A stretch of 19,743 nucleotides of DNA from contig CABRZA010000027.1 of the NCBI GenBank assembly GCA_902475285.1, positions 1 through 19,743 on the forward strand, in the 5' to 3' direction. The position numbers and the translations under genes were made by a program. Positions 7,877-15,002 of the stretch are shown here, one piece after another (position 1 is the stretch's first letter; each line of letters opens with the position of its first letter). The notes beneath the pieces were generated by a model that saw only the letters and a list, made by a program, of their open reading frames with translations, made no database searches and was not told the DNA's origin. The DNA is from an uncultured Porphyromonadaceae bacterium. GTDB lineage: Bacteria; Bacteroidota; Bacteroidia; Bacteroidales; Muribaculaceae.

Positions 7877-8356
7877 TTACCGAACTTTATGGCGAAGGAA
7901 AACGAAGGCCGGCAGAGAAAGGAGCAGCAGCGCGTCGGCAACTGCTGCCGGAGAGTCATCGGGTGCAATTTCGACGGTGTACTCGCATCCGTGCGCATAC
8001 ACCCTCAAGCCGGTTGCAGAATCGGCCGATGCCTTGAAGTGCGGAGTGGCGAACGCTTCGGGCACGGCGGCACTCGCAGGAATGAATACGAGGCTGTTCT
8101 CCTGCGCAAAATGTGTGCCGTAGGCTTTGTCGGAACATATGAACGCTACCCGGGCGCCTGTCGACTTGAAACGTCGGGCCACAGCCTCGAGATACTCTCC
8201 GAGCCGTTGGTGCCCTTCAAGCAGCACGGTATTGACTTCGGTTCCGAAAACGGCGGTTCCGGGCTTGTTGCCGGTGGGAGTAAAGTGTCGGCGATAGGGA
8301 GCCGCACCGCCGCGGCGGTGTTCCTCCATTTTGTTTTCGAGATAGTTATCGGCCAT
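7877..8356 (-). CDS. Unrecognised 159-residue protein with a possible Rossmann-like segment
   Basis: I do not recognise this protein with confidence. It starts with MADNYLENKMEEHRR, a charged, probably helical head, followed by a basic, Pro/Gly-containing linker (about residues 16-33). Residues 40-95 alternate predicted strand and helix: a hydrophobic strand TVLLEG, then GHQRLGEYLEAVARRFKSTG, then strand ARVAFICSD, then SLVFIPAS. This resembles the first half of a short-chain dehydrogenase Rossmann fold, but the expected TGxxxGIG nucleotide motif is absent (GHQRLG stands in its place) and there is no YxxxK. It has no signal peptide or membrane segment. It is the last gene of the five-gene run starting at the SGNH hydrolase; its start is 3 bases after the DUF3108 stop codon. 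Homology to a degenerate SDR is inference. Confidence 0.75.
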   Translation of the reverse strand: MADNYLENKMEEHRRGGAAPYRRHFTPTGNKPGTAVFGTEVNTVLLEGHQRLGEYLEAVARRFKSTGARVAFICSDKAYGTHFAQENSLVFIPASAAVPEAFATPHFKASADSATGLRVYAHGCEYTVEIAPDDSPAAVADALLLLSLPAFVFLRHKVR

Positions 8357-8359
8357 GGA

Positions 8360-9151
8360 TTAATGAGTGACTGTCGACGAAGTGAGGATGCAGTGTACCT
8401 TACCCACAGGCAATTTGCCTTCGAGCCGCAGAGGTATCCGCGAATTGTCGGCAGCTATCCATGCCTCCATGTCGTCGGATGTTTTTTTGCCGCCGCCCGA
8501 TGTAAACTGAAAGGTTATGTGATACGCCCGCGCGGTGCTTCCGTCAAGGTCGACGTCGACCACACCGCCGTAAACAATCGAGAGGAGTTCCTTGCGCTTT
8601 CCCGAGAAAATATCAATCCTCTCTACGTGTCCCGGTGTCCATGATTCGAATGGGAGTGTGCGCATGAAATAGAAGGAAGTGAGCATGTCGACGGCCGCTC
8701 CTTCCGCTTCGAGGTGCCGCTGCTCGTCGACTTTCAGTTGCCCTTTTTTATATACTTTGCGGTAGCAATCGGCGCCGACTGTCGGGAGTGAGGTATAGTC
8801 GTATATCACTCGGTCGTGCTTGTACTCACTGCCTTCGTGAGCTATCTTTTCATAATATAGAGGTGTGAAGTCGGCGCGCGTCATGCGTCCGTTGAGTGTG
8901 TCGCGCACGCGAAAAATCTTATCGGCCCACGGCTCGGACGAGGCGGAAAGCTGCGCCACATACTCGTTTGGAGTATGCCGGAGCGTAAGCGTGGCATTCC
9001 CTGCCTTTTTGTGGATGAATCCCCATATGTACATTACCTTGTACTGCAAGGTTTCGGGCTGAAGCTTAATGTCGGTGAGGGCATTGGCCGTACCCCACGA
9101 AAGAAGCACGGCAAACATTATTGAAAGAGCTAAGCGGAGATTTCGGAGCAT
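8360..9151 (-). CDS. DUF3108 domain-containing exported protein
   Basis: A 263-residue protein that looks like a DUF3108 family member, a periplasmic or outer-membrane-associated family of unknown function. I choose the ATG at 9151 because MLRNLRLALSIMFAVLLSWGTANA is a good Sec signal peptide, with likely cleavage after ANA at residue 24. The frame stays open to 9193 but the extra 14 residues would place a polar tail before the signal peptide and overlap the preceding gene. The mature part is rich in short beta strands: LQYKVMYIWGFIHKKAGNATLTL at the start, then the middle segment FYFMRTLPFESWTPG, and a C-terminal ITFQFTSGGGKKTSDDMEAWIAADNSRIPLRLEG, the DUF3108-like ending. It sits 8 bases after the YhcH-like gene and 3 bases before the 159-residue protein. 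Confidence 0.85.
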   Translation of the reverse strand: MLRNLRLALSIMFAVLLSWGTANALTDIKLQPETLQYKVMYIWGFIHKKAGNATLTLRHTPNEYVAQLSASSEPWADKIFRVRDTLNGRMTRADFTPLYYEKIAHEGSEYKHDRVIYDYTSLPTVGADCYRKVYKKGQLKVDEQRHLEAEGAAVDMLTSFYFMRTLPFESWTPGHVERIDIFSGKRKELLSIVYGGVVDVDLDGSTARAYHITFQFTSGGGKKTSDDMEAWIAADNSRIPLRLEGKLPVGKVHCILTSSTVTH

Positions 9152-9159
9152 GAAATGAA

Positions 9160-9627
9160 TTATTGAGCCTGAGGTACAGGCACTTTTATACACAGTTTGC
9201 GATGAGTACCCAAACCGATGTTAGGAGCATGGGCATCGTCGGGGAAGAAGATGGCCATCTGGCCCACCTTGACATGAAGCATACTGTGTGCCGAATCGGC
9301 ATAGAAAGCCACATCGCTGCCGGCGTCGTAGGGCTGGCGTTCGTAGCGGAGGGCGCCCACCGGTGCCCAACCTATGGTTTCTGTGCCTTTGAGCGGCACA
9401 TGAATGTCGATGAAGCGACGGTGTGCCTCAAGCTGCACTTTTTCACGAGGCGACAACGACGGTTCCTCGCATTTCACAGTGATTTCGCGCCCGTCGGGTG
9501 TGGGAATGGCATATATTCCTTTAACAAACGAGGTGTCGAAATGTTGCATCAGCCAGTCGATGGCAACGGCAAGATCGGGAAGTACATTGCGGTAGACGGC
9601 GGAATCGGCAATCTGGCAGAGAATCAT
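9160..9627 (-). CDS. YhcH/YjgK/YiaL (EbgC-like) family protein
   Basis: A 155-residue cupin-fold protein of the YhcH/YjgK/YiaL family (DUF386), related to the EbgC beta subunit of evolved beta-galactosidase. Members bind a metal and are associated with sugar metabolism, including sialic acid and 2,3-diketogulonate use, but their reaction is poorly defined. The conserved metal-site region is EAHRRFIDIHVPLKGTETI at about residues 67-85 (E67, H69 and H76), and the second region is FPDDAHAPNI with its histidine. Length agrees with the family (about 150). It lies 7 bases after tdk and 8 bases before the DUF3108 gene. No sugar transporter or sialic acid gene is next to it, so its substrate here is unknown. 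Confidence 0.9.
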   Translation of the reverse strand: MILCQIADSAVYRNVLPDLAVAIDWLMQHFDTSFVKGIYAIPTPDGREITVKCEEPSLSPREKVQLEAHRRFIDIHVPLKGTETIGWAPVGALRYERQPYDAGSDVAFYADSAHSMLHVKVGQMAIFFPDDAHAPNIGLGTHRKLCIKVPVPQAQ

Positions 9628-9634
9628 GCTCTTG

Positions 9635-10279
9635 TTACTTATCGTCTGTGTTTTCGAATTCGAGCGGAAGCACTGCGCGCTGCGACTGCTCTATACGCTT
9701 GTTGCGCCAGCATTTGCGGCACACGGCCACATAGCGCTCGTCGCCGCCGATTTCTACCTGCGCACCTTCCTCGACAAAATTGCCGGCGGCATCGATGCGG
9801 GCATTTACGATGGTCTTGTGCCCGCAATTGCAGGTTGATTTTATCTCGTCGATTGTGTCGGCGATTTCGAAAAGGCGCCGCGAGCCCTCGAAGAGATGTG
9901 TCTGGAAATCGGTGCGCAGGCCATAGCACACCACATTGCTGCCGAAATCGTCGACTATGCGCGCCAGTTGGTCGACCTGGGCTTCGGTGAGGAACTGGGC
10001 TTCGTCAATCAGAAACCAGTCGACGAGCCGGCCGTCTTTCATATACAGTTCCCGGGCCATCTCGTAGAGATTGGTGTGGGCGTATATCCAGCGGCATTCG
10101 CGTTCGATTCCGATGCGTGAGCGAATTACGTTCGCAGTCTCGCGGGTGTCGATTATGGGTTTGAGACACATGTAGTCCATGTGGCGCTCTTCGAAATTAT
10201 AGGCTGTGGTAAGCAATAGGGCCGTTTTGGCAGAGCCCATAGTGCCATAGCGGAAGTATAATTTTCCTTTGCGATACAT
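9635..10279 (-). CDS. tdk: Thymidine kinase (type II)
   Basis: A 214-residue type II thymidine kinase, which phosphorylates thymidine with ATP to dTMP for pyrimidine salvage in the cytoplasm. The P-loop is GTMGSAKT at residues 12-19 (K18), and the DEAQF segment at 92-96 holds the catalytic glutamate E93. Four zinc-ligand cysteines are C150 and C152 (CNC) and C187 and C190 (CRKC), the lasso-domain zinc site of this family. Length is usual (about 190-210). The start overlaps the SGNH hydrolase stop codon by one base (TAATG), so the two are probably translationally coupled. Together with pyrB/pyrI and cmk in this window it makes nucleotide supply a recurring theme. Confidence 0.96.
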   Translation of the reverse strand: MYRKGKLYFRYGTMGSAKTALLLTTAYNFEERHMDYMCLKPIIDTRETANVIRSRIGIERECRWIYAHTNLYEMARELYMKDGRLVDWFLIDEAQFLTEAQVDQLARIVDDFGSNVVCYGLRTDFQTHLFEGSRRLFEIADTIDEIKSTCNCGHKTIVNARIDAAGNFVEEGAQVEIGGDERYVAVCRKCWRNKRIEQSQRAVLPLEFENTDDK

Positions 10280-11388
10280 TATTCAGATTTGGTTAGGGCG
10301 TCGTATAGTAATTGCGCTTCAAGCTCATAGCCGGGGCGCAGGAGGTGTATTCTATCTTTGTTCATAAGTCCGGCATCGAGCCAGTGTGCCGAGGCTCCCT
10401 CTCCGCCGGCGATGGGATAAAAGTCCCATACGGCAACTCCGCAGTTGCGGGCTTCATCAACAATTATGGCGCGAGCCTCTGCCACGCGGGTGTTTATGTC
10501 GAAATACGGGGAGAGTGGTTTGCTACCATGGTTACGGTTCTTCTGGCACTCCATAGGCGCAAGCACAAGAATCTCCGAGCCGGGGCTGTTGGCCTGTAAC
10601 GAACGGATTAGATTCCGCACGGAGCGCCGGATTTCCTCGTCGGTCATGGTAGAGAATCCTTCGTTCGTGCCCATAGAGAGAATGAGTAGGTCGGGATGCA
10701 GTGCGGCCACCGATTTAGGGAAACCGTCGATGAGGCTGTAATCGGTGAAACAGGCGCCATTGTTGCCTATGGCAGAATAAACAACCCCCGGATGCCCGTT
10801 GGTTGTAAAAGTGCCGTAGAGGGTTTCGCCGGCGTCAATACCGAACGTTGCGGAGTCGGTCGGGGCAAGGGTCAGTTCGCGTTCGCCCGAAGAGGTATAG
10901 ATCTTCATGCGGTCGAACTTATGGCCGGGCACAGAAAACGTCACTGTCTGCGCCTCTGGATACTGCACGGCAATGCCTGTGAATCCCGGATGTAGTGGCC
11001 ACGGAAATTTCAGCAGACGGGTCTGCACGGGTGACGGCGCGTCGGTCCCCGAGGTCAAGGCATACGAGAAGTCGTGCGACTGGTTGGTGCCCGCAAGACG
11101 CAGAGGCACCGTGAGCCCGCGCCCGGCATCACCGTAGCGTTCCTGTAAGAGCGCGCGTAGGCGACAGGTCACAAATTCCGCCTGAATATGCGAATCGCCT
11201 ATATGCACTATATGAATAACGGTATCGGCACTGTCGCCCAAGCGTTCGAGGCCATGGCGGAAGCGAGGAATATCGCCTTCGATTTTGTTGGACGATACAT
11301 CGATGAACGCGGGGATGGCCACCGGCTCCGAGGCGACGCAGTATGGTATTGCCGCTATGGCGAGGAGTGCGAAAAGCTGTCGTTTCAT
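10279..11388 (-). CDS. Exported SGNH/GDSL-type hydrolase
   Basis: A 369-residue secreted esterase/acyl-hydrolase-like protein. The chosen start at 11388 gives MKRQLFALLAIAAIPYCVAS, a signal peptide probably cleaved after residue 20. The frame is open to 11469, but the promoter of this gene lies inside that extension, so the longer start is unlikely; an ATG at 11400 is the alternative. SGNH landmarks are HIGDSHIQ with Ser66, AIGNNG (glycine block), SMGTNEGF (asparagine block) and DRIHLLRPGYE (Asp/His pair). Such proteins often remove or transfer acetyl groups on envelope or dietary polysaccharides; Bacteroidetes relatives often stand beside an MBOAT acyltransferase, but none is seen here. It is the first gene of a five-gene run. 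Confidence 0.88.
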   Translation of the reverse strand: MKRQLFALLAIAAIPYCVASEPVAIPAFIDVSSNKIEGDIPRFRHGLERLGDSADTVIHIVHIGDSHIQAEFVTCRLRALLQERYGDAGRGLTVPLRLAGTNQSHDFSYALTSGTDAPSPVQTRLLKFPWPLHPGFTGIAVQYPEAQTVTFSVPGHKFDRMKIYTSSGERELTLAPTDSATFGIDAGETLYGTFTTNGHPGVVYSAIGNNGACFTDYSLIDGFPKSVAALHPDLLILSMGTNEGFSTMTDEEIRRSVRNLIRSLQANSPGSEILVLAPMECQKNRNHGSKPLSPYFDINTRVAEARAIIVDEARNCGVAVWDFYPIAGGEGASAHWLDAGLMNKDRIHLLRPGYELEAQLLYDALTKSE

Positions 11389-11413
11389 ATCGAGATACAT
11401 AGGAATGTGAACG

Positions 11414-11421
11414 CAAAGGTA
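11414..11421 (-). promoter_or_regulatory. Candidate promoter -7 element for the SGNH hydrolase operon
   Basis: On the minus strand 11421-11414 reads TACCTTTG, a perfect TAnnTTTG element. A matching TTG is not present at the usual 19-21 base distance (the sequence there is GGTG-like), so the -33 half is weak. The predicted transcript start near 11408 lies about 20 bases upstream of the ATG at 11388, which supports that start codon. Confidence 0.55.
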
Positions 11422-11523
11422 AGCAAAAATTTCGTATCCGCACCATCCACGAGCCAAAAAGAATTTCAACAGCCATCTCGCTCAGCCCACACCTGACCGG
11501 CTCACGCAATAGACAACGAAATT

Positions 11524-11554
11524 TTGCGTTATAGAATAAATGTAGCTATCTTTG
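11524..11554 (+). promoter_or_regulatory. Bacteroidetes-type promoter of the porQ operon
   Basis: TTG at 11524-11526 (within TTTTG) is followed after 20 bases by TATCTTTG at 11547-11554, an excellent match to the Bacteroidetes TTG, about 20 bp, TAnnTTTG consensus. The leader to the porQ ATG at 11579 would be about 18-20 bases. There is no Shine-Dalgarno sequence, as is common in this phylum. It probably serves all nine plus-strand genes. Confidence 0.82.
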
Positions 11555-11578
11555 CACTGAAAATAGCCCTCACGGCAA

Positions 11579-12598
11579 ATGAAAATAAAACGAATATCAA
11601 CATTGCTTCCGGCGCTTGCCGCAGCCCTTATGGTTTCGGCGCAGAACGGCAGCACTGCATATAATTTCCTCAACGTCACCTCGTCGGCCAAAATATACGG
11701 TCTTGGCGGAGTGAACATCACTTTGGTCGACGACGACATCAGCGTAGCCGATCAGAACCCCGCTCTTCTCGGACCCGAAATGAGCAATATGGTGGGCATG
11801 AACTACATGCATTATATCGGCGGTTCGAATTTTGCGGGTGCCCGTTATGCACATAGTGCCGGTGAGAGAGGGGCGTGGTCGGCCGGTATCCAGTATTTCG
11901 GCTACGGCTCCATCAAGGAAACCACGCCCGAAGGCCAGATAGTTGGCTCCATCAGCCCGAAGGACATTACTTTCGGCGGCCAATTCGCACATGACTTCAC
12001 CGACCGTCTGCGTGGCGGTATAGCGCTCAAAGGCATATATAGCTCATATGCCGAGTTCTCGGCATTCGCGCTTTCAACCGATTTGGGCATAAATTATTTC
12101 GATTCCGACAAAGATCTCTCGCTGTCGCTCGTCCTCGCCAACCTCGGCGGTCAGGTGAAACGCTTCAACGAAACATACGACCGCCTGCCGTTCGACGTGC
12201 GTCTGGGATGGTCGCAGTCATTCGGCTCCTTTCCCCTCCGATTCTCCATCACGGCTTGGAATCTCACCAAGTGGCACCTCCCTTTCACCGAAACCGGCGA
12301 CGGAACTTCGGAAAGCACGCCTGTGGTGAAAGACAAATTCATGAGCAATCTCTTCCGTCATCTTGTCTTCGGCGTCGACCTCATATCGAGCCCCAACTAC
12401 TATATCTCATTGGGCTATAACTATAAGACGCGCACCGACATGAGCACATATGCCCGAAGCTTTCTATCCGGATTCTCACTCGGTGCCGGCCTGAAAGTTA
12501 AGAGTTTCGGCGTATCGCTTGCCTTTGCCCAACCGCATAGCGGTGCCACAACCTTCATGGTCAACCTAAGCTACAATTTCAACGATCTCATCCGCTGA
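11579..12598 (+). CDS. porQ: Type IX secretion system outer-membrane protein PorQ
   Basis: A 339-residue protein resembling PorQ, an outer-membrane beta-barrel of the PorV family. In Porphyromonas gingivalis PorQ belongs to the attachment complex (PorU, PorV, PorQ, PorZ) that removes the C-terminal signal from type IX cargo and links cargo to anionic LPS. The signal peptide is at residues 1-21, with likely cleavage at VSA|QN. The segment YNFLNVTSSAKIYGLGGVNI, then DQNPALLGPEM, is characteristic of PorQ, and the rest is amphipathic strands with many Gly and aromatic residues, ending in FMVNLSYNFND, a beta-barrel closing strand. The following genes cmk and ispH match the order I recall for P. 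gingivalis porQ. No other type IX gene is in the window. The start is fixed by the promoter about 20 bases upstream. Confidence 0.88.
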   Translation: MKIKRISTLLPALAAALMVSAQNGSTAYNFLNVTSSAKIYGLGGVNITLVDDDISVADQNPALLGPEMSNMVGMNYMHYIGGSNFAGARYAHSAGERGAWSAGIQYFGYGSIKETTPEGQIVGSISPKDITFGGQFAHDFTDRLRGGIALKGIYSSYAEFSAFALSTDLGINYFDSDKDLSLSLVLANLGGQVKRFNETYDRLPFDVRLGWSQSFGSFPLRFSITAWNLTKWHLPFTETGDGTSESTPVVKDKFMSNLFRHLVFGVDLISSPNYYISLGYNYKTRTDMSTYARSFLSGFSLGAGLKVKSFGVSLAFAQPHSGATTFMVNLSYNFNDLIR

Positions 12599-12603
12599 CG
12601 GTC

Positions 12604-13344
12604 ATGCCAGCAGCGGATGCCATACATAATTATATTGTGGAACCGACACAAAACAAAATCATAATCGCCATCGACGGCTTTTCGTCGTCGGGTAAAAGCA
12701 CAATGGCCCGCCGGCTCGCCAAAGCCGTGGGATACAGATATATCGATTCGGGCGCAATGTACCGCGCCGTCACTCTTTTCGCTCTGGAAGCCGGAATGAT
12801 CAACGGCGACGGCAGGCCCGACACCGAGTCCATCACCGCCGCCCTGCCCCACATCAACATCGACTTCGAGCTCATGCCCGACGGCACGCAGCACACCATG
12901 CTCAACGGCGTGGATGTTGAGCGCGAGATACGGCGTCTGCGCGTGTCGAATGCCGTGTCGCCCGTTGCCGCCATTCCGGCCGTTCGCCACGCTCTTGTGT
13001 CCATGCAGCAGCGTCTTGGAGCCGAGCGCGGCATTGTTATGGACGGCCGCGACATCGGCACGGTTGTTTTCCCCGATGCCGAGCTCAAAATTTTTGTCGA
13101 CGCATCCGCCCAAACACGTGCCCAGCGCCGTTTCAAGGAGATGGTCGAACAAGGCGCCGAGGTGAGCTACGAAGATGTGCTCGCCAATGTTGTTCACCGC
13201 GACAAAATCGACACGACCCGCGAAGAAAGTCCTCTCCGACGCGCCGACGACGCCATATCGCTCGACAATTCAGAAATGACCCTCGACGAGCAGGACGCCT
13301 GGCTTCTCGACCGCTTCCGTCAGGCTGTCGCCGCACGAATCTGA
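12604..13344 (+). CDS. cmk: (d)CMP kinase
   Basis: A 246-residue cytidylate kinase, which phosphorylates CMP and dCMP with ATP to the diphosphates. The P-loop GFSSSGKST is at about residues 25-33 (K31). It is followed by GYRYIDSGAMYRAVTLFAL, the CMP-binding start of the family, and by MDGRDIGTVVFPDAELKIFVDAS with the conserved RDIGT motif near residue 144. The protein is slightly longer than E. coli Cmk (227) because about 17 residues precede the first strand. The ATG at 12604 is 5 bases after the porQ stop codon; a GTG at 12637 would give a tighter N-terminus and is the alternative start. Confidence 0.96.
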   Translation: MPAADAIHNYIVEPTQNKIIIAIDGFSSSGKSTMARRLAKAVGYRYIDSGAMYRAVTLFALEAGMINGDGRPDTESITAALPHINIDFELMPDGTQHTMLNGVDVEREIRRLRVSNAVSPVAAIPAVRHALVSMQQRLGAERGIVMDGRDIGTVVFPDAELKIFVDASAQTRAQRRFKEMVEQGAEVSYEDVLANVVHRDKIDTTREESPLRRADDAISLDNSEMTLDEQDAWLLDRFRQAVAARI

Positions 13345-13348
13345 AAAT

Positions 13349-14233
13349 ATGGCCCGTATAGAAATCGACAGCGAATCGGGATTTTGCTTCGGCGTGGTGC
13401 GTGCCATCGACACCGCCGAGAAGGAACTTGCCCGCGGCGGTACACTCTACTGCCTCGGCGACATCGTCCACAATAGCGTGGAAGTGGAACGCCTCGGCCG
13501 CAAGGGTCTGCGCACCATCACACACGCCGACCTCGGCCGCCTCGGCGGTTGCCGCGTGCTGCTTCGTGCCCACGGAGAGCCGCCGAGCACCTACCGGGCT
13601 GCCCGTGAGGCCGGAATTGAGATTGTCGACGCAACTTGTCCTGTCGTGTTGAAGCTCCAACAACGCATCAAGGAACGCTACGATGCCTCTGGCAACGGAC
13701 CTCAGATCGTAATCTACGGCAAGCTCGGCCATGCAGAAGTGAACGGCCTCGTTGGACAGACCGACGGTACGGCAATTGTGGTGGAAGACATCGACGGCCT
13801 CGACAAAATTGATTTCGACCGCGACATCGCACTCTACTCGCAGACCACCAAAAGCCTCGAAGGATTCCGCGAAATCATCGAGGAGATAAAGCGTCGAAAG
13901 AACCCCTTGACGCATTTCGAATCGTACGACACAATATGCCGACAGGTTGCCAACCGGGTGGAGCATCTCGGCGCGTTTGCCGAAGGCAAGGACGTGATAC
14001 TCTTCGTGGCCGGTGCAAAGAGCAGCAACGGCAAGATAATCTATAACCATTGCCGTGCGCTCAATCCGCGAACTTATCTCCTCGGCGATGCTTCCGAACT
14101 CGATGCCACATGGCTCGTTGGAGCCGAAACAATCGGTATATGTGGTGCTACGTCGACTCCGCGATGGCTCATGGAGAAAGTGGCGCGCCGTGCCTCCGAA
14201 CTTATCGGAGAAGACTGCAAAGCCGAACTATGA
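13349..14233 (+). CDS. ispH: 4-hydroxy-3-methylbut-2-enyl diphosphate reductase IspH
   Basis: A 294-residue iron-sulfur enzyme that makes IPP and DMAPP from HMBPP in the last step of the MEP pathway. The three cluster cysteines are C13 (GFCFGV), C97 (DATCP) and C197 (DTICRQ), at the same spacing as E. coli C12, C96 and C197. Substrate-contacting positions are also present: H41 in DIVHN, H75 in RAHGEP, H128 and E130 in GHAEVNG, and the SQTT segment at 164-167. SSNGK and GATSTPRWL follow near the C-terminus. It starts 4 bases after cmk. The C-terminus overlaps the exonuclease start in an ATGA junction. Activity needs electron donors not encoded here. Confidence 0.97.
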   Translation: MARIEIDSESGFCFGVVRAIDTAEKELARGGTLYCLGDIVHNSVEVERLGRKGLRTITHADLGRLGGCRVLLRAHGEPPSTYRAAREAGIEIVDATCPVVLKLQQRIKERYDASGNGPQIVIYGKLGHAEVNGLVGQTDGTAIVVEDIDGLDKIDFDRDIALYSQTTKSLEGFREIIEEIKRRKNPLTHFESYDTICRQVANRVEHLGAFAEGKDVILFVAGAKSSNGKIIYNHCRALNPRTYLLGDASELDATWLVGAETIGICGATSTPRWLMEKVARRASELIGEDCKAEL

Positions 14234-14730
14234 GCATGGACAAGTTCGTAGCCATCGACGTGGAGACGGCCAATTTCGAGCTATCGAGCATCTGCTCGAT
14301 AGGTGCGGTAAAGGTTGAAGGGGGCGTGATAAGCGACAGCCGTTATTCCCTCGTCAAGCCCGAGCCCGACTACTATAGCCGCAAGAACACGCTCGTGCAT
14401 GGCCTTACCGACAAAGACACTTGCGATGCGTCGACATTCGACACCGTATGGAAGTCCTTGGAGCAGTGGATCGGTTCCTTGCCGCTTGTGGCCCACAACA
14501 TGGCCTTCGATTCGAAATGCATTGCAGCTGCATGCAGAGTATACCGGCTCGACCCTCCCGACAATTGGCTGTGTACGCTTCTGGCCGCGCGTAAGAAAAT
14601 ACCGCGGGGAATGTGTAAGTCGAAAAGCCTCTCCTCGCTGTGCGAGTTTTTCGCAATTCCGCTCGAGAATCATCACAACGCCCTCGACGACGCCATTGCT
14701 TGCGCCAAACTGGGCATAATTCTGCTATGA
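14230..14730 (+). CDS. DnaQ-like 3'-5' exonuclease (DEDDh)
   Basis: A 166-residue exonuclease-fold protein. The DEDDh residues are visible: D10 and E12 in VAIDVETAN (motif I), D94 in VAHNMAFDSK (motif II), and H149 with D154 in HHNALDDA (motif III). It has no polymerase, BRCT or GIY-YIG domain, so it is a stand-alone exonuclease resembling the proofreading module of PolC/DnaQ; possible roles are DNA proofreading, repair or RNA trimming. The ATG at 14230 forms an ATGA overlap with the ispH stop codon; MDKF at 14236 is an alternative. The frame is open upstream to 14050, but that part lies inside ispH and lacks family similarity. The stop codon overlaps the start of the lipoprotein gene. Confidence 0.9.
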   Translation: MSMDKFVAIDVETANFELSSICSIGAVKVEGGVISDSRYSLVKPEPDYYSRKNTLVHGLTDKDTCDASTFDTVWKSLEQWIGSLPLVAHNMAFDSKCIAAACRVYRLDPPDNWLCTLLAARKKIPRGMCKSKSLSSLCEFFAIPLENHHNALDDAIACAKLGIILL

Positions 14731-15002
14731 GATACATTTATATCTTGTCAATTCTCGCTCTTGCATCGTGTGCCGACGCAACTCCCGACGCTACCCCTGC
14801 CGAAATTGACGCCGCTGCACAGTCCGGCTGTCGCATGGCCGATTCCGCAAAGAGTTTTGCTGCCGAATCAAAGGAACGCATCGGAGCCATAATGGCAATA
14901 AGGGCACGTGAAACCGAATTGCGCCGAGCCGGATTCTCCTCGTGTGCCGACACTTTAGCCGCATCGGCCGCCGCACGCTTGCAAAGCAACGAGTCAGAAT
15001 GA
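14727..15002 (+). CDS. Small predicted lipoprotein, unknown function
   Basis: A 91-residue protein I do not recognise. The N-terminus MRYIYILSILALASCADA is a lipoprotein signal peptide with lipobox LASC and acylated Cys15. After it come an Ala/Thr/Pro-rich tether (about 16-26) and a charged, alanine-rich, probably helical region. Two further cysteines (about C34 and C72) could form a disulfide in the periplasm. The ATG at 14727 makes an ATGA overlap with the exonuclease stop codon; the frame is open upstream to 14640, but that would lose the signal peptide. Its own stop codon overlaps an ATG of bioA. The coupled position on both sides and the clean lipobox argue that it is real, although it could be lineage-specific. 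Confidence 0.75.
   Translation: MRYIYILSILALASCADATPDATPAEIDAAAQSGCRMADSAKSFAAESKERIGAIMAIRARETELRRAGFSSCADTLAASAAARLQSNESE

Noticed and set aside
13133..14050. 305-residue frame antisense to cmk and ispH
   Set aside because: Shadow of ispH; no promoter of the TAnnTTTG type was noticed and no domain recognised.
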